Positions 13,530-24,065 of a DNA stretch of 64,000 nucleotides are shown one piece after another; positions within the stretch are counted from its first letter, which is position 1; each line of letters starts with the position of its first letter. Where the stretch lies: positions 2,512,501 through 2,576,500 of the forward strand of contig JBBMNZ010000031.1 of the NCBI GenBank assembly GCA_037954325.1, read 5' to 3'. The position numbers and the translations under genes were made by a program. This DNA comes from Fistularia commersonii. Its lineage: Eukaryota > Chordata > Actinopteri > Syngnathiformes > Fistulariidae. The notes under the pieces are model-generated. The model was not told the origin of the DNA. It searched no databases and was given only the letters and a program-made list of their open reading frames with translations.

Positions 13530-13790
13530 TCGTCCGTCCGGCCGTTGATTTGTTGCATGCCGCGGACACCTCCGCTGCTACGTGACAGATTGCTGTTCCA
13601 TATTATCCTTTTAATTATGCACATTGATTCCCCGGCGGCCGGCGCCTTGTTTTCTCCCCCAGCCGTAATGCATTTGTGTCCGGCGCGCCATTGATGAATG
13701 TATCTTAATCTTAATCTGTGCACAGCAACATCTATCTGACTAATGCAAGGCACTGAGATAAATCACCGCGTCCGGCTCTGAGCTCTGCCA
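13530..13790. promoter_or_regulatory. Candidate conserved non-coding element, CpG-rich
   Basis: A GC- and CpG-rich island with a TAATTATGCACATTGATT stretch (13612-13629), which combines homeodomain and POU-like sites. It is followed at once by a CCGGCGGCCGGCGCC block (13632-13646) and further TAATGCAT and CATTGATGAAT motifs. No coding frame holds across it. Enhancer function is inference. Confidence 0.33.
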
Positions 13791-14919
13791 GCCTGCTGCT
13801 GTGCACCTCACTCTCTCTCTCCAGTCCCGCCAAAATACTTGCTATCTCCATTTTGACTCCTGCCCACTTTGTCCGCCCTCCCATTCCCTCTCAGCTACTC
13901 CTTCTTGCTTTACAACATTTCCCACCCTCCAATGTATTGATATAAGAAGGACATCCTCTTCTAATGCCTCTTGACACTGAATTTTACAGACCAAACAAAA
14001 TGTAAGCTGGTCAGGTACAAACTGTCTACACTAGACTGCTTAAACCTGGTAATAATATAATATTTAAAGTACTCGGTACTTATTTCCATTATATTTTATT
14101 CAAACGGGCTGCATAAGGACAGGAAAAAAATCCTGGAGAAAAAAGAAAAGGTTATTACTTTGCAGAATAAAGACATGTATGTATGTAATGGTTTATTTAT
14201 TTAGTTAGTTTCAAATACAACTCATAATTTGTAGTTCTTTGGAAAAAAAAAAGTTTTTTTTTTCTTTTTCTCTCATTTTGAGGAGCCGTCAGAAGGAATG
14301 ATAGCCCAGAGGAAGACGAACGATTAGGTCTGCAATGGATTGCGATGATCACTTGTTGGAAACACTCAACCCGCAACTGCCCTTTAATTATAAATAAATT
14401 TTAAGGCATGTGGAATTAACATTGCAAATCACTGTTTTGTTAACCTAACCTACATGGTATGGAGAATTTTTCTCTTTTTTTTTTTTTTTTTAACTCAACT
14501 AAGCAGGCAGTTAAGCAGGGCAAACACAGCCTTTGAGCAGACTGAAAATCCATTTCAATTGATAGTTTCAAAGTTGGAAAGTTTTATTCTCTTGTACCTG
14601 TAAAATAAAGTCAGTTACCTGTATCTCGTGTTTGGTCAAAAACCTGCAGTCATTCATAGTGTTTCCAGCAATGGGATTTACAGTTTAATGGATAAGGAAT
14701 GCAATAAGGATCCTTTTCAAACTTGTTTTCATTGAATCACATCATTTCAAATTTCAATCACATTTTTTCCAGCGTTTAAATTGGCACCACATCATTTATG
14801 ATACAACAACAACGTCTATGGACTCAGGGTTTTTCCAGAATAATCTGATAGATAAGAAGCACGCTGTTATTTGTGAAAGACAATGGGGCAAAGACAAACC
14901 CTAATGTCTTCTCACAATG
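13791..14919. other. Intergenic DNA, no gene seen
   Basis: Mixed-composition then AT-rich sequence, with A/T runs at ~14243-14270 and ~14475-14490. No recognised repeat family or coding region. Confidence 0.55.
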
Positions 14920-15190
14920 AAATGCCGGCCACCGGGGAAATGTCTTCTCCTCTCAGTTCCAGTTGGCAAACAACAAAACAACGCATCCCATTAATCATCT
15001 GACCGTGGTTTAATGGAGCGCCATTTAGATAATGCTGGAGGCTCGGCGTGCGTAGTCTAACTCATTAAAATTACCTTTGGCCGATCGCATGACGCGCTAA
15101 AGAAACTGCTTTGTATCCGCCATCCCATATCTTTCAGCTTATCGCGCTTATCATTCTTGAAGGTGATAGCGTTCATTCCAGGTTCAGCAG
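14920..15190. promoter_or_regulatory. Candidate conserved non-coding element
   Basis: High-complexity block with several close homeodomain cores, including CCCATTAATCATCTGACC (14987-15004) and CATTAAAATTACC (15063-15075). The latter overlaps ACCTTTGG (15073-15080), which resembles a TCF/LEF site. No reading frame or repeat similarity was seen. Function is inferred. Confidence 0.33.
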
Positions 15191-15464
15191 ACACACAAAA
15201 TAAAACATAATCTGACGTAATCCTAAATCACATACAAACACATACAGTCGATTACTGTTGATAAAAAAATAGTACAATGTACAATAGTACAATGCATCAT
15301 CTGTAATATATCATTAAAAAGGTTCACTCCTCAAATTATAACATTTCAAAACTAATAGCACCATCAATGATATTAATAGATATTGAATTGAATTAAAAAC
15401 AAATGAATTTAGTTGAATGGATTTAATACATTATATAATATCATATATTATATAAAATTAAATA

Positions 15465-16450
15465 TCTGACCCTCTCTCCAAAACATCTGTTCTTCCTCTG
15501 ATAGATTCATTCCTGATTCTATCCATCCTGGTCACTCCCAAAGAGAACCTCAACATCATTGTCTCTGCTACCTCTAGTTCTGCCTCCTGTCTTTGCATCA
15601 TTGCAACAGTTTCTAGTCCATACAGCATCACTCGTCTCATCACTGTTTTGTACACCTTTCCTTTCAATCTGGCCGATAGTCTTCTATCTTATAGTACCCC
15701 TGACACTTTTTTCCGCCTATTCCAACCTGCTTGAACCCGTCTCTCCCCCTCATTTCCACACTCCATTTCTCTGGACTGTTGACCCCAAGTACCTGAAATC
15801 CTCCAACTTCTTGATCTCCTCGCCCTGTTACCTCACTGTTCCACCCAAGTTGCAGTCATTCACAAACATATATTTTGTCTTGCTGGGACTAACCTTAGTT
15901 CCTCTCCTTTCCAGCACATACCTCCACCTCTCTAGATGTTCCTCAACCTATTCTCTGCTCTCTAAAAATCACAAAGTCATCTGCAAATGTCATGGTCCAA
16001 GCCGATTCCTGTCTAACCTCATCTGTCAGCCTGTCCATCACCACTGCAAACCAGAAGCTCTCTGTTACCCCCAAAGCACACCTCACCACTGTATCACAGC
16101 TAGCATACATGTCCTGCACCAGTCCAACATACTTCTCTGCCACCCCAGACTTCTTCAGACAATACCAGAGTTCCTCTCTTGGCATCCTGTATTATGCTTT
16201 TTCTAGGTCTACAAAAACACAATTCATCTCCCCCCTGCCTTTACAGAAGAGGGATAGTGAATATATTGGTAGACAGATGTTGGATTTGGAGCTGGCAGGC
16301 AAGAGGTCTATAGGAAGACCAAAGAGAAGATTTATGGATGTAGTCAGAGAGGATATGAAGGTAGTTGGTGTAAGAAAGGAGAATACAGAGAATAGGAGAA
16401 AGTTGATTAGCTGTGGCGACCCCTGAAGGGAAAAGCCCATAGAAGGAATA
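15465..16450. mobile_element. RTE-clade LINE copy B with 5' inversion
   Basis: Two pieces of one RTE element lie head to head. Bases 15465-~16237 hold part of the RT and C-terminal region on the reverse strand, including Phe-Ala-Asp-Asp of RT motif C near 15970-15985. Bases ~16238-16450 hold the extreme 3' end on the forward strand, through the CGACCCCTGA end, then a TTA-repeat tail. In the full-length element the two pieces are neighbours, about 35 bases apart. This order, inverted internal piece then forward 3' piece then tail, is the product expected of twin priming during reverse transcription. The element is non-functional. Confidence 0.85.
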
Positions 16451-16463
16451 TATACAATATCCA

Positions 16464-16503
<40 letters not shown>
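16464..16503. repeat. (ATT)n microsatellite at RTE 3' tail
   Basis: About 13 ATT units just downstream of the forward 3' end of RTE copy B. It probably grew from, or was joined to, the element tail. Confidence 0.9.
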
Positions 16504-16505
<2 letters not shown>

Positions 16506-16639
16506 ATATTCTGTGAACTATTCCACAATTAATTAAGTTCCAACTGATGGATTTATTTTTTTCTTTAATTATTCATAATTAAATTTTTGAACTTGAGATT
16601 GTATGCATTTTTTGCACATCTGTCTTTGAGCTCCTGCCT

Positions 16640-16960
16640 CAGGGGTTGAAGTGTACAGTAGTTCTGTCTAATTAGGATAGCCATAGGATTTCACCCCTTC
16701 CTTGATGCTTTGCTTTCCTTTCCTCTTCATCGTTTTCATCGCCTGAGAGCTCAGATGATCCTCTGCTTGTGTTCCCCGACAGTCGAGTGAGCCAAAGTAT
16801 TGATCGTGGCGTCGGGGTCTCCCGTAAATCTCAATGAACACGCAATGTCATCTTTGTTGTGTGCCACTCGGTCTGAGAAGGTCAGTTGGTTCCCGGTAAA
16901 GTCATCAAACGCTTTTGACATCGTGTTTTTTGATTTTCATTAAAGCTGAAATGAACCACG
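16640..16960. promoter_or_regulatory. Candidate conserved non-coding segment
   Basis: Higher-complexity, CpG-containing stretch between AT-rich flanks, with no simple repeat and no coding frame. Only composition supports a regulatory reading. Confidence 0.2.
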
Positions 16961-18179
16961 CTCATTGGCCAAGAGAAGCTTTATTAGCCTAACGTGTAAA
17001 AATCTAAGTATATGACATGTTCACAGACAAACAAACAAACAAACATATATTGATAGACGAAAAAATATGTATACATCCGGTAGTGCTGCACAACATTTAG
17101 ACATGAGCGTCGATACATTTTAAATCTTTGCAGAAAGTCAAGCAAAATAAAGGGTTAAAAAATGTATATTTATGTATATATATCATATATATATCATTGG
17201 AATCACCAGATGCAAGTCACGTATATTCCTTCAAAATAAATAATGATAAGACAAAAAATTATCGGACGATATCAAGAAGTGGTGAGAAACAGCTACAGTT
17301 TATTATGACTAATTACATATTTATTGTCTTTTGTTACCCTGTCACCAGGTAAGGAAGGAAAGAATGAAGTAATAAGAAAATAAATAAACCATAAACAAAT
17401 AATTTCATAAAGAAACAAAGAAATAAAAATAAATATGAAAAAAAAAAAAAAAATAGTTATCTTCAGTCTCTAAATCTTTGACTACAGCCGAAAAATACAT
17501 ATATATAAAAAAAAACATGTGTACCAATATACATATGTTCATAATTAATCCATCTTGCCTTTTTTTTTTGATGTCTTAATTCTGTTCGATTTTAAAACTT
17601 CTCCTTCGCCACGCTTCTTTTGATTTCGTAATTTATTCGGAACAGGATCTCTTTTACTTGTTTCAAAGCCAAAGACGTTTACCCAGTACGTTGACGCTGG
17701 AGTGTCAGTTGTTTTTTTCTTCAAGGTCAATGTGGAACTGACAGTCTCCTTCAAGCCACAGTACAGCTAGTTCTCTGTTCAGTGCTGAGAATAATAATAA
17801 TAAAACAAATTATTCTTGGTTTTGCAAGAAAAAGTTAAGTCAATAAACGAATTTACATATAAATACATGAATAAATAAATGGGTGAATAAATGAATATAT
17901 AAACAAATAAGTAAGTTATTATACAATAATTATTCTCATTGTGCCACTTTCGACACCAACATAACATCATGCTGGACATTATGGAAGCGATCATGTATGT
18001 TGATGCATGGAATGGCATTATCACGATGTCGTACTTGATGTATTAATAAAATGGCCATTCCTCAGATTTCATATTTGTTCATTCATTCATTCATTCATTC
18101 ATCTATTACTTCATCAGTTTTTTGTATTTATTTATACATTTTAAAATTTCTAATAAATTTGTATCTTATCTATTTTGTC
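16961..18179. other. AT-rich intergenic DNA
   Basis: A+T-rich sequence with short TA runs (~17160-17200), an A run (~17435-17452) and a TTCA repeat (~18077-18102). No gene was recognised. Confidence 0.55.
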
Positions 18180-18560
18180 TAACTATTCTGAAGTGCCCAC
18201 ACAGAACATATTTTCATTTTCACATATGTACTTTTATTTTTTCTATTTAATTTCTTTCTTTATTTATATTTTGTCAAACCAATCTTTTCATGCAAAACTT
18301 TTTTTCTTTTTTTTTAATTCTCTCTTAGTGTTCTTTTACACAAATATACCACCAAAATTTATCTTACTTTCTTTCTATATTTTCTATTAGTATTCTTTTG
18401 TGCAAAAACAGAACTTATTTTTATTCTCATTTCATTTTTTTGTTTATATACATTGTCTCTCAGTACTCTTTTGCACAATGTCATGTGTTTTTTCACCTTT
18501 CCCATTTATTTTCTTTCTGTGTATTTTTTTGCACAAAACCAAGACGCATTTATTTTTATT
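18180..18560. repeat. Degenerate T-rich minisatellite, period about 56-73 bp
   Basis: A motif like GTATTCTTTTGCACAAAA recurs at 18328, 18390, 18463 and 18519, each time followed by a T-rich stretch containing CATTTATTTT-like sequence. An earlier partial unit is suggested near 18250-18300. Unit lengths vary (62, 73, 56), so this is an old, diverged tandem repeat. Confidence 0.5.
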
Positions 18561-19258
18561 TTTAATGGGGATAGTGTAGTTTGATGACAGAAGAAAAAAC
18601 TGTTAATGCAGACTAAAAATATCCATCACGGACGCTGATGGCTAATTTATTGCTAATTAGTCCTTGTTGGTGTCAGTGTCAACACCGCGACTGTACAATT
18701 CTGCTAATTATACAATTTTTTTTTTTTTTTTCTCTTCTTTCAATTCTTTCAGTTACAATAGTACTTGGAGTAACAGCATGCGGATTGAACTTTACGATCA
18801 GGTTTAGAACAATTACGTCAATTAACTTTCTTGGTGAGAAATGAACGATGCTCACATGACACACTTGTTAACATCTGAAATTTTTTTTTAAGATAAATTA
18901 ATAACTAATGACTTAAGAAGTCACAAGAAGTGCCAAGGAATTATTTTTTTCTGTATTTGCTGATTTTTGTTTAAATTTGCATGCTGTGATTGCTTGGTTC
19001 CCCATTTCTTGTTGTTTTTAATAGGATTGTTTTTCGAGAATTCGTCAGATTTCTTGAGCCAAAAGCACATTTCTTTTCTTAACGCAGAAAAAAAATTATG
19101 AAATTGAGTTTATGACTGTAAAAATAAATGCCAGTATGTCTACTTTCGAAAATAGTCCAAATGACCAACCAGAAATCGAAAAAAATATACAAATAAATAC
19201 ATAAAAAATAAATAAAAAAAAATTAGATGACTCAATAAAGAAAAAGGGAAGAAAAAAC

Positions 19259-19261
<3 letters not shown>

Positions 19262-19298
<37 letters not shown>

Positions 19299-19299
19299 A

Positions 19300-19332
<33 letters not shown>
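19262..19332. repeat. (TA)n plus (GA)n microsatellite
   Basis: A TA run (19262-19293) is followed after a few bases by a GA run (19300-19332). The surrounding 18561-19440 is AT-rich without a recognised gene. Confidence 0.93.
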
Positions 19333-19440
19333 TTTCTAGGTATTTTTAAATGAAATTTAAACAAAACAAGTGTTACTTCTGTATTTTCCTTTCTTTTTTT
19401 CTTTCGAAAAAAAGCTTACTTTAAAAAACTTAAAAAAAAA

Positions 19441-19755
19441 TAGTGCTTCGGCCTCGCAACATGAACAACCTGGTTTTCAGTGCAGTATTCATTTTTCAAT
19501 TTCTCCCCTTGTCTGAGTGAGTTTGTTTAGGTTTGTCCGGTTTCCTCCCACAGTCCAAAAACATGCAGCAAATTACTTGGAAAAAATTGGGAAAATCGCT
19601 TCGACTGATTGAGTGAGTGAATGTTGTCTGTCTTTGTATGTGGCCCTGCGAATGACTGGTGATCCGTCCACGGTGAATCCCGCTTCTTTCTGGATTACAG
19701 CTGGGAAAGGCTCCAGCATCTCCCACAGCCCAGAGTGCAGGATTAGCAGTATTCA
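19441..19755 (+). mobile_element. tRNA-derived SINE, decayed
   Basis: Same family as the better copy at 34021-34300. The shared body includes TCCTCCCACAGTCCAAAAAC (starts 19544), a GTGAATG stretch, then a CTGGTGATCCGTCC segment and a CAGCTGGGAAAGGCTCCAGC block. The 5' tRNA-like head is eroded, and the GATG tail is no longer clear. Such SINEs are transcribed by RNA polymerase III and depend on a LINE for copying. This copy is fossil. Confidence 0.7.
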
Positions 19756-20149
19756 CGTCTTTCATGAATACTTTTCCTGTGATTTTTGAAATTATGAAGC
19801 AAAAAATATTTCTTTCTTTTTTTTTTTTTTTTTTTTAATTAAAAAATCATCAGTTATTTAATAATTAATCCCTGACTAGCGACCCTTTTCCTTCTCTCCA
19901 CTTCCACCACGAAGGCCAGAAGTATTGCCTCCCCCTTCTCTCCCTCTCCTACTCTTAATCCTCCTCCATCTAATTTTGCTGAGTTGTAGTTGAATGACAC
20001 TTTCGCCCAGAAACCTTTATCTTGAATCTCCGCTTGATCACTGTGAGGAAACCATTGTCGGCCCTCTTTAAGGTTGCCGAAGCCCGATCCCTCCTGAGCA
20101 CAAACCCATTATAAGCCTAGCAAAATGCAGAAACACACTGCACACACAC

Positions 20150-20480
20150 TAAATTGAACGGCTCCTATTAAAATGACATTACGGATGCTTATGTTTCTAA
20201 AGTTCTAAAGCGAGGCCGTATTGGCTGCGATTCTTATTATATTAATTATAGACATTTTGGAGATAGTCATTCTGCATATCAGTAATAATATCGGTGCTGT
20301 CAGCAGTTCAGCAATATTGCAGTCACTTTCTAATCTCTCCTCCTCGTGGTTATTCTTTTCATTTCCTGCGATTATTAAATGGCCAAATCTCATGAGGGCT
20401 CGGCTCATTTGATTCAACGCGCTGGGTTTATTGGACTCCCCGTCTCATTGTGCCGCTCATAACGTGGCACCGGTTTGCGC
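20150..20480. promoter_or_regulatory. Candidate conserved non-coding element
   Basis: High-complexity sequence with ATTAATTATAG and GATTATTAAATGGCC motifs, lying between repeats and AT-rich DNA. No reading frame looks protein-like. Regulatory role inferred. Confidence 0.28.
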
Positions 20481-21111
20481 CGAGGCTGTTCCGTGAAGCT
20501 GCCATAGTGTGGGTTAGCAAGGACACTTCCTGCAGATGAAGGTTGTTGACTTTTTGGTAGTTTATAATCACTTGATGCTGTTGTTTTGATGCAAAAGCAG
20601 ATTTGAGGACATTCTTTTTTTTTTTTTTATTATCTTTTTTGGAAGATCCCACAATCCCTCTCCAGACTTGCAGCATTCCTTATTGTAAGTTTAAGGTGGA
20701 AATTAAATGTATACCCATTTTGGTGCTATTCAATGCAGAAATATGTGACCAACATGGATAAACAATAAATGCAAAGCAGCCTTGGACATTATAGCCAAAT
20801 AGCTTTTTATTAAAACATCAATACATATAATTACAAGCAAGATTTTCATTCAAATAACACATTGTACGGTTATAGTTATGCATGCTATTAAATGAAGAGT
20901 CTCTAATATTGGCTCAGGATCATATTTGTACCGCTCTTTGAACTGTCGGATGTCATTTGGCTGGAGAAAACGTCAATTCAGTTTATGAGCGAATCACTGT
21001 AACAGGGGCCATCAGTTTAGTAGTCTCTTATTAAAAAGGTAATTCCACAGATATGTCAAGTTATTTTTAGCCAAGTCAAGTTTAACCATATTTAAAATGA
21101 ATAGTGCATTT
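20481..21111. other. Intergenic DNA
   Basis: Moderately AT-rich with a T run near 20617-20628. No gene or recognised repeat. Confidence 0.5.
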
Positions 21112-21133
21112 GTTATTATTATTATTATTATTA

Positions 21134-21210
<77 letters not shown>

Positions 21211-21220
21211 GTTATTATTA

Positions 21221-21254
<34 letters not shown>

Positions 21255-21287
21255 CAGTGTTAGTACTTGTAGTAGAAGTATTTGGAG

Positions 21288-21332
<45 letters not shown>
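21112..21332. repeat. Two (TTA)n microsatellite blocks
   Basis: About 144 bases of TTA units (21112-21255) and a second block (21289-21332), split by a short unique stretch. These give poly-Ile, poly-Leu and poly-Tyr frames that are artefacts. Confidence 0.96.
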
Positions 21333-21335
<3 letters not shown>

Positions 21336-22929
21336 TCTTTCTATTTATTTTGGTTTATTTAAGTATTTGTTATAGATTTAGTTTTACAAAATTTAAACTA
21401 TGGCTGTTGGTGATCATGTTGTTGGACAATATGCATTTTGGGTTTTGGCATCTGGGTCCTGTAAACAAAGAAAACTGTGATGGTGGTCGGAGGTAATTTA
21501 GCAAAATTTTAAACTAAACAGCAGCAACATTTTTACACAAATTATAATTATATAAATGATGAAAACAACCAAAGATGTTGATATTTGCACATTAAGTCTA
21601 CTGTACAACACTACAATGAATTTTTGTCACATGATGGAGGGAAAAAGGTTAAAAATAAGCACTTTGCAACTGTATTTGAAGTTTGATAAACGTGTATAGC
21701 ATCCAGGGAGTCAAATAAGTACATGTATTTTTTTATTCATATAAAAAAAGACAAAACTCCTGAATTTTGTCCCAAATGGCAACATTTCCATATGAAGGGA
21801 AGGTTGTGGATATATTTTGTTTTTTTACAGGCAAGGTTGACTTGCAAGACTGAGAAACATCAAAAAGAGTGTTGTTTATGTATGGTTGCTTTGGACAAAT
21901 AAGTTCTAGGAACAGTCTAACTGAAATTTCACTCCAGGAACTAGCCTCCTCCGGGGAAACTTTTAGCTTAGCATTCGTGCCGGCAGTAAGGGACCACAGC
22001 AGGGGCCGTCACTTAAAAACAAATCACTGCCAAGAAGAGGGAGACGACACGGACAACATAAAGATCCAAGTTGCATTCATATACTGCATGGCAAGAATAA
22101 TAACAATTGACTCAAATGGGTTGAAGTGTTTTTATATTCTTTACTTCTGCTCTGAAAATTGCCAACGTTAGCCTCTTCCGTGCTTATTTTGGTGAAAATA
22201 TTTACGTTCCTCCCCTCCATCGGCTCATTCCCAGCTGGTTCTGTCCATTTTATCACATGAAAATAGCTGTCCGTAATACTTAGTAGTTAAAAATAGCGAA
22301 GTCAAAAATAATCGATAGTCAAAATTATCAAAAATGTCGCTTGGTGGTCCTGCAAGACGTATCTAGCAATGGGCATAGCTTATGAGTTACTCCGATCGCA
22401 GAGTAGCTACATTAAATTAATTTGTATGGAACCCTGCCTCAGAGCCAAAATGGGTCTAAGAATGACCTCCTCGTTCCTTTGACGTCATGAAAAAAAAAAA
22501 GTCCTACTTTTAGAAAAAGTTCTCGAAAGTGCAAAAAGTCCCTTCAGTGGCTCATGTGAAATAGATGGTTCTCCATATTCAAATGTAAATCGGACATAGA
22601 AGTTTTTCAGGACCGCAGTTTGCAGGATATTAACCTGGAGCCTCCTCAGGTGCTGTGAGAACTCCTGGTAACATGTTAGACCTTCGATCCAATTATCCCA
22701 TTGGCTCGCACCTATAATAAAAATAATAACAATAATAACACACGTACAAACGTATTTTTGAACGAGCTGACGACCAAACTTATCATATCGTTGAAGATTT
22801 TTTCCCCATCCCGAGACACTGATAAACACGCTCGGCATCCTCATGTGACCGAATCCGATTATCAAGTGATTCTATTATGGTCACATGTGTGTGTGGGGGG
22901 GCATGTAGGGGGAATATTGGCGAGATAAT
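21333..22929. other. Intergenic DNA, no gene recognised
   Basis: Mixed composition. 21860-22170 and 22430-22860 contain open stretches of about 100-126 codons. Their translations show no family resemblance I know and no splice context, so I treat them as chance. Confidence 0.5.
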
Positions 22930-23220
22930 TGCATTTTTACAAGGAGTGGCAAGGGCGTATTAAAGATATGAGTGTTGCAGCTGTTGATTTTCCGAAGGCT
23001 TCGAGGAGATAAAGAAGACCTGATGTTTTTCCTCCCCTTATTATGGATGGCAGTTTTAATGATTGCGTTTTGAAATAACCTCCTCGCGCTGTCACAACGC
23101 CTTCAACATGCATTTTCAGAGATAATTGAAAGCAGATCAGAAGACCGTCAGCGAGACGGAGACAGACAGCGGGATGATAAGGACGGCCTCGGGGCAAAAG
23201 GAGGTCGGGGTCTCAAGATA
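22930..23220. promoter_or_regulatory. Candidate conserved non-coding segment
   Basis: CpG-containing, repeat-free sequence ending just before an A run (23244-23271). Composition differs from the flanks. There is no direct evidence of function. Confidence 0.2.
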
Positions 23221-23243
23221 GAGTATGTCTCGAGATGGCATCA

Positions 23244-23271
23244 TAAAAAAAAAAAAAAAAAAAAAAAAAAA
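23244..23271. repeat. Poly(A) run
   Basis: A run of 28 A. No retroposon body could be recognised directly upstream, so a processed-transcript origin is not supported. Confidence 0.9.
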
Positions 23272-23722
23272 GATGAAAATAATTTACTCACTTATTGACA
23301 CGTACCGCTGTCAAAGAACATGCGGTATTAAAGAATTAGACGTGCATTGTAAACACACAAGCAATTCAAAGCCGATGGAGAGGAAGGTGAGAGCGGCCGC
23401 CCCCCCTTGGGTCGCCCTCGGGGCCGAACACCGCTACCAGACACACAGAATTTTCCTTGACGTGCTCTCGTGTTAGGTTGATGTTTCTATCTCAGAACCC
23501 GACTTGCATCTAGCAAAAGCGGTACATCGCCGCTGCCGCCACTGCGGTCAAATTCCATCCAATCTCATTGCGTTTATCCCCAAATGCAAATGACACCGCC
23601 CCAGTCGACTTGTGTGATTCACGTTTGGAAAGGTAGTTCACTCCCTCAGGTGCTCGTACAGGCAGGTGGATACTGGAGATACAGAAGGATGAGTCACATG
23701 TTGGATTTTTCTGTTTTACATT

Positions 23723-23726
<4 letters not shown>

Positions 23727-23772
<46 letters not shown>

Positions 23773-23787
23773 CTAACCCTAACCCTT
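23727..23787. repeat. TA run, T run and short telomere-like motif
   Basis: TA dinucleotides (23727-23753) run into a T run (to ~23771), followed by just over two CCTAAC units (23773-23787). Far too short to be an interstitial telomere array. Confidence 0.8.
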
Positions 23788-23998
23788 GCAGCTTTGCTGT
23801 CATCCACAAATGACGTTAAATGGGAAAATGAATTGTACAATGTGATACTAAATAAAATAAATAACAACAGGTTATTTATGATGTATTCTGACAATTTGCA
23901 ATTCAAATGTAACCATACAAGCGGTAATAATGAACATTTTTAATCTCAGCTATGCTATCGTGGTAACCAGGGATGATAAATTGGATTAGATTCGACTG

Positions 23999-24001
<3 letters not shown>

Positions 24002-24034
<33 letters not shown>
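24002..24034. repeat. (TA)n run beside RTE copy C
   Basis: About 16 TA units, 30 bases outside the 3' end of RTE copy C. A second, shorter TA run lies at the other end of that copy (26149-26160). Confidence 0.93.
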
Positions 24035-24041
<7 letters not shown>

Positions 24042-24065
24042 CACAAATATAGGTATGTGCGTGTG

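Noticed and set aside
23244..23271. Poly(A) tail of a processed pseudogene
   Set aside because: No recognisable mRNA-like body upstream and no target duplication was found.
23773..23787. Interstitial telomere sequence
   Set aside because: Only a little over two CCTAAC units, which is expected by chance in 64 kb.
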